37,603 nucleotides of DNA from Candidatus Iainarchaeum sp. (GTDB lineage Archaea > Iainarchaeota > Iainarchaeia > Iainarchaeales > GW2011-AR10), in NCBI GenBank assembly GCA_016198165.1, contig JACQJF010000057.1, forward strand, positions 1 through 37,603. The letters run 5' to 3'. The notes below the pieces were generated by a model. That model did no database searches. It had not been told where the DNA came from and worked only from the letters and a program-made list of their open reading frames with translations. Shown here in pieces: positions 1 through 6,237 of this stretch. The translations under genes and the position numbers were made by a program. Numbering within the stretch: position 1 is the stretch's first letter; each line of letters opens with the position of its first letter.

Positions 1-33
1 GTAGCTCAGCAGGTAGAGCGTCCGTTGATTTAA

Positions 34-312
34 GTGGTATGGAAAGATAAGAAAAAAGTGGCAGCTTATATCTCTGAAAGAAGACGGAGATATAAAAGAA
101 AATTGATTGAATTAAAAGGTGGAAAATGCGAGTTTTGCGGCTACAATACGTGTGTTGCAGCTCTCGAATTTCACCATATTGATGAAAAAGAGGACAAAAT
201 TTCGAAAATTTACAACCGTGGCTGGAAAAGAATTTTAGCCGAGGTTGAAAAAACAAGACTTGTCTGCGCGAATTGCCATCGCGAAATCCATGCCAATTTA
301 ATTCAGGCGTAG
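34..312 (+). CDS. HNH endonuclease encoded within the tRNA intron
   Basis: A 92-residue basic protein with a GTG start at 34; an in-frame stop (TAA 31-33) sits directly before it, so the frame cannot extend upstream. It has the compact HNH layout: first zinc knuckle CEFCGY (about residues 31-36), LEFHHID with the catalytic His pair (about 44-50), and a second knuckle CANCHREIH (about 78-86). An Arg/Lys-rich N terminus probably contacts DNA. Free-standing proteins of this size are common in phages and mobile introns. Its position, filling nearly all of the tRNA intron, points to a homing endonuclease that spreads the intron into intron-less copies of the tRNA gene. The start codon overlaps or abuts the 5' exon, so translation must come from the unspliced precursor or the released intron. 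Family assignment is firm; homing activity is inference. Confidence 0.85.
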   Translation: MVWKDKKKVAAYISERRRRYKRKLIELKGGKCEFCGYNTCVAALEFHHIDEKEDKISKIYNRGWKRILAEVEKTRLVCANCHREIHANLIQA

Positions 313-318
313 CTGTTA

Positions 319-338
319 CCTGTTGAGAATTCAACAGG
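319..338 (+). repeat. Perfect 8-bp inverted repeat at the 3' end of the tRNA intron
   Basis: CCTGTTGA 319-326 and TCAACAGG 331-338 are exact reverse complements around a GAAT loop. The right arm overlaps the presumed 3' splice site and the start of the 3' exon, so this hairpin would compete with the exon pairing GTTGA/TCAAC. It may be a splicing-control structure or an endonuclease recognition site. Confidence 0.6.
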
Positions 339-379
339 CGGAGACCGGCAGGTCGGAGGTTCAAGTCCTCCCTCGGGCG

Positions 380-493
380 TTACACTTTCTAATTCTACTA
401 TGCTAACCCAGACATTGGAAACCAAGTAAAAAATGAATACAATGTTTTGTATGAATGGCTTGGGAGGGGGCAGAAGCAGAACACACGTAGGCT
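380..493. other. Short region between the tRNA and the next gene; no gene called
   Basis: No convincing start codon plus ribosome site is seen. A purine-rich GGGAGGGGG stretch near 463-471 sits about 25 nt before the next gene and is too far to serve its start. One frame reads open without a start across 400-540, but nothing recognisable is encoded. Confidence 0.4.
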
Positions 494-748
494 TTGGTTG
501 AACAATTGTTTTCGAAACGCTACCGAAAGGCAAGAAAGGTGCTGTTAAATATTTTTGAAGAATTCGAGAAAACCCAGCGATTCAGGGATAATTCTTTAAT
601 CAGAAATGAAGATTACCCCCCACAGGTGCTAAGGCAGCTCAAAGCCTTTGGACTAATTGGTGGAGACGTTCACTACACTGGGTATTTCAGCCTTTCAAGC
701 AGGGGCGCAAAAATTGCAAACTTGCTGAAATACTGGAAAGATGCTTAA
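494..748 (+). CDS. Small hypothetical protein, possible winged-helix DNA-binding domain
   Basis: An 84-residue frame opening with TTG at 494 (in-frame stop at 488). The N-terminal part is basic (FSKRYRKARKVLLNIFEEFE). The rest runs helix (PPQVLRQLKAFGLI), then a hairpin-like strand segment (VHYTGYFSLSSRGAKIANLL). That order of recognition-like helix, strand and wing ending in a SRGAKIA helix resembles the C-terminal half of archaeal winged-helix regulators. No family is recognised with certainty. It lies between the interrupted tRNA and the AbiE-like operon, same strand, 60 nt before that operon's first start, and could be part of the same accessory insertion. Confidence 0.5.
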   Translation: MVEQLFSKRYRKARKVLLNIFEEFEKTQRFRDNSLIRNEDYPPQVLRQLKAFGLIGGDVHYTGYFSLSSRGAKIANLLKYWKDA

Positions 749-776
749 ATTGGCTTTAATGAATGGCAGAGGAAGA

Positions 777-787
777 TTTAAATATAA
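777..787 (+). promoter_or_regulatory. TATA box of the AbiE-like operon
   Basis: TTTAAATATAA is centred about 26 nt upstream of the ATG at 808, the spacing expected for an archaeal TATA box driving a leaderless transcript that begins at or next to the start codon. A purine-rich GGAAGA just before it could be part of a BRE. Confidence 0.6.
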
Positions 788-788
788 T

Positions 789-813
789 TGTCATATAATA
801 TAGTTATATGACA
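789..813. promoter_or_regulatory. 25-bp palindromic operator over the transcription/translation start
   Basis: TGTCATAT (789-796) and ATATGACA (806-813) form a perfect 8-bp inverted repeat around a 9-bp spacer. The right half-site contains the start codon at 808-810. Its location just downstream of the TATA box means that bound protein would block initiation. AbiEi antitoxins are known to bind inverted repeats in their own promoters and repress the operon, so the first gene of this operon is the likely ligand (inference). Confidence 0.7.
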
Positions 814-1533
814 ACGATGCCTATAGCGTATAAGCTTGATTCAAAGAGCATTGAGATAGCCAAGGCAATTTCAAAGGAAATGCCTCATTTGGTTTTTTCT
901 ATTTGGGATTTGAATGATTTTTTGCCGGCATTTCACAATGTCAGGAAAAACATGTTTTTTATTGAGTGTGAAAACTTGGCCCGCCCTAAAATAATGACTA
1001 TTTTGGCAAGTAAACTCAGGCATAATTTTGTCATTTATAGCGGTGAAAGAAAACCCAAAGCAGTCAGTGAAGAATTGCTTGGTTATGGTCATGGTTCTGG
1101 ATCAGGGCGTGGTTTTGAAGATAGAGCTGGATATGGTTCTATTTTAGGGGATGCCAACGTAATTGTTGTACTTTCAAGAAATTCAAAAGATTTAACCAGA
1201 GAATCTGTTTTATTTAAAGGTTCTTTGGAAAATGTGCGTATTCCGTTTTTGGAAAGGCGGCTTGTGGACTTGATTTCCTACTCTCTTAAAGGGTGGCTTC
1301 CAATTCCATTGGAAGAAGCGATAGCGGCTTTTAAGTGGCATTTTAAAAAAAATCATCTCCGGTTGGAATTGTTGCACAGGTATGCGACCCGAAAATATTT
1401 GGGGTGGTTTTTGGAAATCTTGCTTTACAAGCTTGAAAAATCTGGGGAGTTGGATAAAACCAATTTAGACCCGCGCTATTTGCGTGCTGGCGGGCTGTAT
1501 TTGGGTGCAATTGAGGCAGTGAACAAAAAATGA
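808..1533 (+). CDS. AbiEi-like type IV antitoxin/transcriptional regulator
   Basis: A 241-residue protein opening the operon from a leaderless-type promoter. The N-terminal ~110 residues (SIWDLNDFLPAF, then FFIECENLARPKIMTIL) look like the winged-helix/DUF6577-like region seen in AbiEi-type partners of nucleotidyltransferase toxins. A Gly-rich loop (GYGHGSGSGRG, about 92-102) links to a second half (NVIVVLSRNSKDLTRESVLFKG, then RIPFLERRLVDLI) like the AbiEi C-terminal domain, where an ERRLVDLI-type segment is typical. The gene overlaps the nucleotidyltransferase gene by ATGA (1530-1533), so the two are translationally coupled. Predicted role: repress the operon at the palindrome over its own start and counter the downstream toxin. 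The assignment rests on architecture and context more than on strong motifs. Confidence 0.6.
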   Translation: MTTMPIAYKLDSKSIEIAKAISKEMPHLVFSIWDLNDFLPAFHNVRKNMFFIECENLARPKIMTILASKLRHNFVIYSGERKPKAVSEELLGYGHGSGSGRGFEDRAGYGSILGDANVIVVLSRNSKDLTRESVLFKGSLENVRIPFLERRLVDLISYSLKGWLPIPLEEAIAAFKWHFKKNHLRLELLHRYATRKYLGWFLEILLYKLEKSGELDKTNLDPRYLRAGGLYLGAIEAVNKK

Positions 1534-2519
1534 ACCAGGAATTTGCAAAACGGCAGGCGCAGGTTTTGGACATTCTTGAAATATTGGCCAAGCAGTCCCG
1601 TTTGCAAAAGCATTTGCTTGTTTTTATTGGTGGAAGCGCAGTGCAATCCAGTATTCCAAAACCACAGCGGTTGTCAATTGATTTGGATCTTTATTATGAT
1701 GGGGAGCCGGAAACACTTTTGTCTGCCCTCAAGCCAGAGTATATTATTGAAAAGAGGCCAGTTAAAAATCAGGACTTGTTTTATTTTTTTGAAGCAACCA
1801 AAGGCAACACTTTGTCAAAAATTGACATTGCCCGTTTTTCTCTTCTTGAAAAAGGAAAACCATTTCAAACAAAAACTATTCAATATCAATCAAAAGATTT
1901 TAGGGCAAACATTGCCACATTTGACTACTTGCTTGCATCAAAGTTTTCCTCGCTTGCCGTTGGCACGGTTGGCAGGAAAAAAGATAAAACTGATTTTCAA
2001 ATGAATTTGCTTAAAGACATGTTTGATGCCCATTGTCTTCTTGAACAAACCAAAACCACGCAAAAAACGTGGGCTTATTTTGAACAGATTGTGAAACTAC
2101 AAAACAGGATTAGGAAAACTGGGCATTCTGTGAAAGAATCCTTGGATAGTGCACTGCAAACTTTAAACGAGTCCATTCAGTCTGCAACTCTTAAGGGAAC
2201 ACTCCAAAACTTTAACCAATATTTACTGGTTGGAAGCGTTTCAAAGCCAGCCTATTGGCAAATGGCTTATCGATTAATGGCATATTTGAATGCTTACAAT
2301 CATAATTCCAAAACCGCTTTCAATTTGTTTTCCAATATTGAAAAAAGAGTCAATCAGGAATATGCAAATCGCGCCATTGTTTCAGAATATGAAAACCAAT
2401 TGCGGCAAAAAGGAATAAATGCAGAGCATTTGCACGAACTAAAGATTCTGTCACCCAAATCGCTCGTTTACCTGTATGCATTTGTTAATCCACAAGCATT
2501 TGACGTGATGGCTAAATGA
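1530..2519 (+). CDS. AbiEii-like nucleotidyltransferase toxin
   Basis: A 329-residue protein with the hallmarks of the AbiEii/MenT DNA-polymerase-beta fold: GGSA (residues 34-37), RLSIDLDLYY with the metal-binding Asp pair D51/D53, a conserved Lys in LLASKFSSLA (K138), and a following basic/Asp motif RKKDKTDFQMNLLKDMFD (D155/D163/D166 region). AbiEii-family toxins act as NTP transferases; characterised MenT members add nucleotides to tRNA acceptor ends and stop translation. Length and motif order match the family, and no catalytic residue appears lost. Start ATG 1530 overlaps the stop of the AbiEi-like gene; its own stop overlaps the next gene at 2516-2519. tRNA as substrate is inferred from relatives. 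Confidence 0.8.
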   Translation: MNQEFAKRQAQVLDILEILAKQSRLQKHLLVFIGGSAVQSSIPKPQRLSIDLDLYYDGEPETLLSALKPEYIIEKRPVKNQDLFYFFEATKGNTLSKIDIARFSLLEKGKPFQTKTIQYQSKDFRANIATFDYLLASKFSSLAVGTVGRKKDKTDFQMNLLKDMFDAHCLLEQTKTTQKTWAYFEQIVKLQNRIRKTGHSVKESLDSALQTLNESIQSATLKGTLQNFNQYLLVGSVSKPAYWQMAYRLMAYLNAYNHNSKTAFNLFSNIEKRVNQEYANRAIVSEYENQLRQKGINAEHLHELKILSPKSLVYLYAFVNPQAFDVMAK

Positions 2520-3745
2520 AATGGATATTCAATTTGCTTAAACGCACATTTTCGCCACTGCCTGGCCCTAATTATTTAATCGAGTTCCGGTTTCATGGCT
2601 TTGCCAGAAAATATTTGAAAGAAACGATTTTTGGTTTGTCAAAAAAATTTGGCGTTAAAGGAGTAACCAAAAAAAGAGTTGTTCCTCATGTTACTCTTTT
2701 TGGGCCGTTTAAGACCAAAAATATCAAAGAGGTCGTCAGAAAAATAGAGCGAGTAAGTAGACGATACGATTTGGTTCCTTTTACGTTAAATGGTTTTGGG
2801 CATTTTGAAAATAAGGTGGTTTTTATTAACATTAAACCGTCTGATGAACTCAAAAGCTTGCGCAAAGAACTTGCAAACTTTATTGTTGATTTGACTCAGA
2901 CAAAAGGCCATGATTTTGGCGATAATTTTGATTTTCATGCAACTATTGCTTTTAAGGATATTCAGGCACGGTTTGATGAAATTTGGAAATACTTGCAGAG
3001 CATGGAACAAAAGAGCATTTCTCAGCACTTACTTAGAATCACTATTTTGGAAAATGGAAAAATATTATATGAATACGATTTAATGCAAAGAAAGCTATTG
3101 CCTCGTGCTGAAGCCAAAAATAAGCAAAACTGGAAAAAGACTATTTCAAGTCTCAAGAGTCTACTTCAAAGTGGCAAAAAATGGAACATTCCAGAAATCA
3201 GCGAAACCAGTGATAAAAAAATTTTCTTGATTAGCGACTTGCATTTGGATCATACGAATATTATAAAATATTGCAATAGGCCGTTTGTGTCAGTTGAAGA
3301 AATGAATCAAACAATTGTCAATAATTGGAACAAAACTGTTAATGACGAAGACACGGTTTATTTTCTGGGTGACATGGCTTTTGGAAGAGGAAGCAGAAAA
3401 GCCAGTTATTGGCTAACACAATTAAAAGGTAAAATTGTTTTTATCGAAGGAAATCATGAAGAAATCGGAAAAGTTCCAGCGCGCGAACGCTTAATACTCA
3501 AATACAAAGACAAGGTATTTTTGTTAATTCACGATCCTGCCTTAAAGCCAAAAAACTGGAGTGGCTGGACTATTCATGGCCACAAGCATAATAACGACCT
3601 AAAGGGTCATCCGCTTATCAATCCAAAAAAGAAAACTGTTAACGTGAGTGCTGAGCTTGTCAATTACACGCCAATAGAACTTGATGTACTCCTAACCAAA
3701 GTAGAGTATGCAACTGCAAACAAGCAGGCTATGCAAAAATTATAG
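2516..3745 (+). CDS. 2H phosphoesterase - calcineurin-like metallophosphoesterase fusion, third gene of the AbiE-like operon
   Basis: A 409-residue two-domain protein. Residues ~18-190 form a 2H (LigT/2',5'-RNA-ligase-like) phosphoesterase with both catalytic HxT motifs, HVT 58-60 and HAT 141-143. A Lys-rich linker (~195-235) leads to a metallophosphoesterase with the full metal set: DLH 241-243, GDM 285-287, GNHE 312-315, H339 and HGHKH 354-358, ending in the typical NVSAELVNYTPIEL strand. 2H enzymes open cyclic phosphodiesters at RNA ends; calcineurin-fold enzymes remove phosphates. One chain could therefore convert a 2',3'-cyclic phosphate end to hydroxyls. The ATGA overlap with the nucleotidyltransferase gene makes a functional link very likely. 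Whether it repairs, primes or regulates the toxin's RNA target is unknown. Confidence 0.85.
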   Translation: MKWIFNLLKRTFSPLPGPNYLIEFRFHGFARKYLKETIFGLSKKFGVKGVTKKRVVPHVTLFGPFKTKNIKEVVRKIERVSRRYDLVPFTLNGFGHFENKVVFINIKPSDELKSLRKELANFIVDLTQTKGHDFGDNFDFHATIAFKDIQARFDEIWKYLQSMEQKSISQHLLRITILENGKILYEYDLMQRKLLPRAEAKNKQNWKKTISSLKSLLQSGKKWNIPEISETSDKKIFLISDLHLDHTNIIKYCNRPFVSVEEMNQTIVNNWNKTVNDEDTVYFLGDMAFGRGSRKASYWLTQLKGKIVFIEGNHEEIGKVPARERLILKYKDKVFLLIHDPALKPKNWSGWTIHGHKHNNDLKGHPLINPKKKTVNVSAELVNYTPIELDVLLTKVEYATANKQAMQKL

Positions 3746-3969
3746 GTCACTTTAATGAAAAAACTATTGCAGAATTAAAAGCCATGCTTGACGAAATCAC
3801 ACTAGATGAAGAAATCATTGAAACAGAAAAAGGAGTAATCCCAGTAGTCCCAATGCTGGTAGCAGAAGTCACTTACCTGGAAATTACAAAGGCAGGCATG
3901 CTTCGCGCACCCGTTTTTGTTCGCTTGCGTAAAGATAAAGAGTCCGTTGAATGTGTGTTTCCAGATTAG
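3721..3969 (+). pseudogene. 3' remnant of an ATP-dependent DNA ligase
   Basis: In the +1 frame from 3721 the translation reads continuously through AGYAKIIGHF, then TIAELKAMLDEI, to VAEVTYLEITKAGMLRAP and VFVRLRKDK near the stop at 3967-3969. This is the C-terminal OB-fold end of ATP-dependent DNA ligases (EVxYxExTxxGxLRxPxFxRLRxDK). The only ATG (3784) leaves 61 residues, and upstream the frame runs into the end of the phosphoesterase gene and a stop at 3682. The nucleotidyl-transferase domain is absent, so this is a truncated gene end, probably cut when the AbiE-like operon arrived. Family call is by motif only. Confidence 0.6.
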
Positions 3970-4018
3970 GCTGGAGGTGAATACAAACTTTCCTTTTTCC
4001 AAAAGATACGCTTATTCG

Positions 4019-4028
4019 TGTTTTAAAA
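4019..4028 (+). promoter_or_regulatory. TATA-like box of the ABC-F gene
   Basis: GTTTTAAAAG is centred about 27 nt before the ATG at 4051, compatible with a leaderless transcript. No Shine-Dalgarno motif precedes that start. Confidence 0.45.
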
Positions 4029-4050
4029 GATTCGTGTTGAACTTTTTTGT

Positions 4051-5631
4051 ATGGCGCTTATAATCAAGAATTTGTCTGTTTCGATTGGGAAGAGGGAGAT
4101 TTTGCTTGATGAGAGCGTGGGGATTGCCGATGGGTCCAAGGTTGGGCTGATTGGGCGAAACGGGGTCGGGAAAACGACGTTTCTAAGGGCGATTCTTGGC
4201 GAAGTGGATTACACAGGCGAGATTGAATTCACGGGCAGGGCAGCACACTTTTCACAGCACATTGACCTTGGCCAGCACAAAACCGTCCGCGAAATCCTCG
4301 GAGAAACCGCCACAATCCACCACCAGGAATCATTTGAAAAAGAACTGCGTGAAATCGAACAGCAGCTCTTGTCTCCGGAAAGCCACCAAAACAACAGCCA
4401 CCACATGAGCAAGCTAACCGAAAAATACGTGGAACTACAGGCAAAAATGAACGAACACCACACACCCCGTCCCCCAAGCAAAATCAAGCAAGTCCTGCGC
4501 ACCCTCGAAATCCAGGAATCATGGCTTGGGCAAACCATTGGCTCGCTCTCCACAGGACAGCGCGCAATCATCGCACTTGCCCAAATCCTTTCATCAGACG
4601 CAGACTTTCTCCTATTAGACGAGCCTACAAACCACCTCGACTTCAAACGCCTCGACATTTTGGAAAAATATTTACGAGAATTCAAGGGAACCGTCCTCAT
4701 GGTCTCCCACGACAGGTACTTTCTGGACAATGTCTGTGACACCATCCTGAAAATGGAAAAAGGAAAATTGCTCAAATACAATTCCAATTACTCCGGTTAT
4801 GTGAAAACGCGCGAAGCCTTATTCGAAGCCCAAAAAACAGCCTATGAACACGAGAACAAGTACATTGCACTCCAAAAAGACAAGATTGCACGCCTAGGCA
4901 AAAGCCCCCAGAAAGTCAAGCAGGGAAAATACAGGCAAAAAATGCTCGAAAAACGAGAAGTAATCGAAAAACCCGACATGGACAAATCGAGTTTCAGGAC
5001 CCACTTTGAAGCCTCCCCCCTTGCCTCCACCGTGGTCCTCGAGCTTTCAGACCTAACAGTGGGTTACACGAAACCACTAATCTCAAACATCGACCTCTAC
5101 GTCGGGGCAGAACAAAGAATCGTCCTAATCGGGGAAAACGGGGTCGGCAAGAGCACGCTTTTCAAAACCATTGAAGGGCGCCTTGAACCCCTTTTTGGAA
5201 AAGTGATTTTGGACAGCCAGGCAAAAATCGGTTACGCCGACCAGGAACTCAAAGACCTGTCAACCCACGCAACCCTCTACGATGAAATATACTCCATGCT
5301 AAAGGACCTGGCAAAGACACGCCAACACTTGTCAATGGTGGGTTTTATCGATGACGACGAGGTATACAAACCGATTTCAAAACTATCCTTTGGCGAAAAA
5401 TCACGCCTCAACCTGTTAAAAATCCTGATAGAAAAGCCAAACCTGTTGCTCCTTGACGAGCCGACAAACCACCTTGACATCGACGCGCGCGAAATAATCG
5501 AAAAAGCATTCCTAAACTACGACGGCGCGATTTTAGCCGTGTCACATGACCGCTATTTCATAAAAAAAATCGCACAACGAATCCTAAAAGTCGACAATGG
5601 AAAAATCAAGGAACTCGCACTGAAAAAATAG
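4051..5631 (+). CDS. ABC-F family ATPase (translation factor type)
   Basis: A 526-residue soluble protein with two tandem ABC domains and no membrane segments, which defines ABC-F. Domain 1: Walker A GRNGVGKT (35-42), signature LSTGQRA, Walker B/H-loop LLLDEPTNHLD (D190) and VSHDRYFLD. Domain 2: Walker A GENGVGKST (361-369), signature LSFGEKSR, LLLDEPTNHLD (D469) and VSHDRYF. The charged segment between the domains (about 245-310, rich in Lys/Glu with HENKYIALQKDKIARLG) is the P-site tRNA-interaction linker. ABC-F proteins bind the ribosomal E site and rescue stalled or drug-blocked ribosomes. In this context it could help after tRNA-directed toxin damage, but that is speculation. Codon use shifts within the gene to a more C-rich third position than in the AT-rich operon before it. 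Confidence 0.9.
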   Translation: MALIIKNLSVSIGKREILLDESVGIADGSKVGLIGRNGVGKTTFLRAILGEVDYTGEIEFTGRAAHFSQHIDLGQHKTVREILGETATIHHQESFEKELREIEQQLLSPESHQNNSHHMSKLTEKYVELQAKMNEHHTPRPPSKIKQVLRTLEIQESWLGQTIGSLSTGQRAIIALAQILSSDADFLLLDEPTNHLDFKRLDILEKYLREFKGTVLMVSHDRYFLDNVCDTILKMEKGKLLKYNSNYSGYVKTREALFEAQKTAYEHENKYIALQKDKIARLGKSPQKVKQGKYRQKMLEKREVIEKPDMDKSSFRTHFEASPLASTVVLELSDLTVGYTKPLISNIDLYVGAEQRIVLIGENGVGKSTLFKTIEGRLEPLFGKVILDSQAKIGYADQELKDLSTHATLYDEIYSMLKDLAKTRQHLSMVGFIDDDEVYKPISKLSFGEKSRLNLLKILIEKPNLLLLDEPTNHLDIDAREIIEKAFLNYDGAILAVSHDRYFIKKIAQRILKVDNGKIKELALKK

Positions 5632-5635
5632 CCCC

Positions 5636-5661
5636 GGGCTTTGATAATCTGTGAAAAGCCC
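5636..5661. terminator. Hairpin between convergent genes, possible bidirectional terminator
   Basis: GGGCTTT (5636-5642) pairs with AAAGCCC (5655-5661) across a 12-nt loop, 5 nt after the ABC-F stop codon. The gene beyond it converges from the other strand. A further GGGCGCCC palindrome follows near 5688. No long T-run follows, so termination is only suggested. Confidence 0.35.
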
Positions 5662-5712
5662 TCCTTGGCGTATTGTGAATGTTTTTGGGCGCCCACGCGC
5701 GTTTTACGCTTT

Positions 5713-6237
5713 TCACTTAAAGAAATTTTTCAGCACAAATCCGAGGTTCGTTGTATAAGTTTCTTCATGGCCCACGTATTCAATCTGCTTTCCTCTCGTT
5801 TCAACCTGTTTTTTGTTTATCCTGAATTTTTTGATGCACGCCTTTATATCTTCTATGTCCCTGTCGTTTAGCCTGCCGATTTTTGTCACAATGATGTCAA
5901 CCGGGCTTAGTGAAAACAGTTCAATGTTTTTGAGCATTGTTTTTATCGGAACACAATGTGCTTCATAATCATTTGGCAATTTCTGTGAAAAAATAAACCC
6001 GTCCGTAAAAAAATCTATTCTAAGGCCATGTGGCGGAAGCCTGTTTAACGCTTTTTTGAATTCTTTTTCATCTTCGTGGCTGAAATCAAAGTCAATGTCT
6101 TTTGTCACGTTTTTTGCGTTCAGCAACGTCAAACCTGTTCCACCTACGCAATTGGCCCTTATTTTTCTGGGCAATACTTTGTCCACTTGTACGAGAAAAT
6201 CCAGGAGTTTTTCCTTGCCGATTGTTTCAGTCTGCAT
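5713..6237 (-). CDS. Nucleotidyltransferase toxin-like protein (DUF6036/AbiEii-like)
   Basis: About 174 residues. In the numbering that starts at the upstream GTG (6246) it shows GGTGLTLL (35-42), TKDIDFDF with D50/D52/D54, and VDIIVTKIGRLNDRDIEDI (K122, R129/D130/D133). This is the minimal polymerase-beta nucleotidyltransferase set found in DUF6036 and AbiEii-type toxins. It is much shorter than the AbiEii-like protein at 1530 and lacks the long helical C-terminal extension, so the two loci are not recent duplicates. ATG 6237 is preferred because GAGTGA lies 5 nt upstream; GTG 6246 is the alternative. Both starts lie inside the end of the upstream winged-helix gene (stop at 6227), so expression is coupled. 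Substrate unknown; tRNA or protein NMP transfer are possibilities. Confidence 0.75.
   Translation of the reverse strand: MQTETIGKEKLLDFLVQVDKVLPRKIRANCVGGTGLTLLNAKNVTKDIDFDFSHEDEKEFKKALNRLPPHGLRIDFFTDGFIFSQKLPNDYEAHCVPIKTMLKNIELFSLSPVDIIVTKIGRLNDRDIEDIKACIKKFRINKKQVETRGKQIEYVGHEETYTTNLGFVLKNFFK

Larger units (their letters stand above)
1..379 (+). tRNA. tRNA gene interrupted by a ~295-nt protein-coding intron; 5' end cut by the window edge
   Basis: The window opens at the last base of the 5' acceptor strand. A perfect D arm follows (GCTC 4-7, loop AGCAGGTA, GAGC 16-19), then the start of an anticodon arm (21-34). The 3' half holds a T arm (GGAGG 355-359, loop TTCAAGT, CCTCC 367-371), acceptor strand CTCGGGC 372-378 and discriminator G379. 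No CCA is encoded. Between the halves lies an HNH reading frame. The identity is not settled. Stem GTTGA 24-28 with TCAAC 331-335 gives loop TTTAAG and anticodon UAA (Leu). Alternatively TCCGT 21-25 pairs with GCGGA 338-342, followed by a class-II variable arm GACC-GGCA-GGTC, and the G discriminator is more Ser-like. The pairings TCCG/CGGA and TTGA/TCAA flanking the junctions resemble a relaxed bulge-helix-bulge, so an archaeal endonuclease-spliced intron is inferred. The first ~6 bases (expected GCCCGA) are outside the window. Confidence 0.75.

Noticed and set aside
34-312. Group I or group II intron in the tRNA
   Set aside because: The HNH frame fills almost the whole insert, leaving no space for a catalytic core; an endonuclease-spliced archaeal intron fits better.
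1543-2004. Out-of-frame 153-codon frame inside the AbiEii-like gene
   Set aside because: Same-strand shadow of a gene with intact nucleotidyltransferase motifs.
4209-4787. Long minus-strand frame opposite the ABC-F gene (192 codons)
   Set aside because: Cys/Ser/Trp-rich composition and full overlap with a well-conserved ABC-F sequence show it is an antisense shadow.
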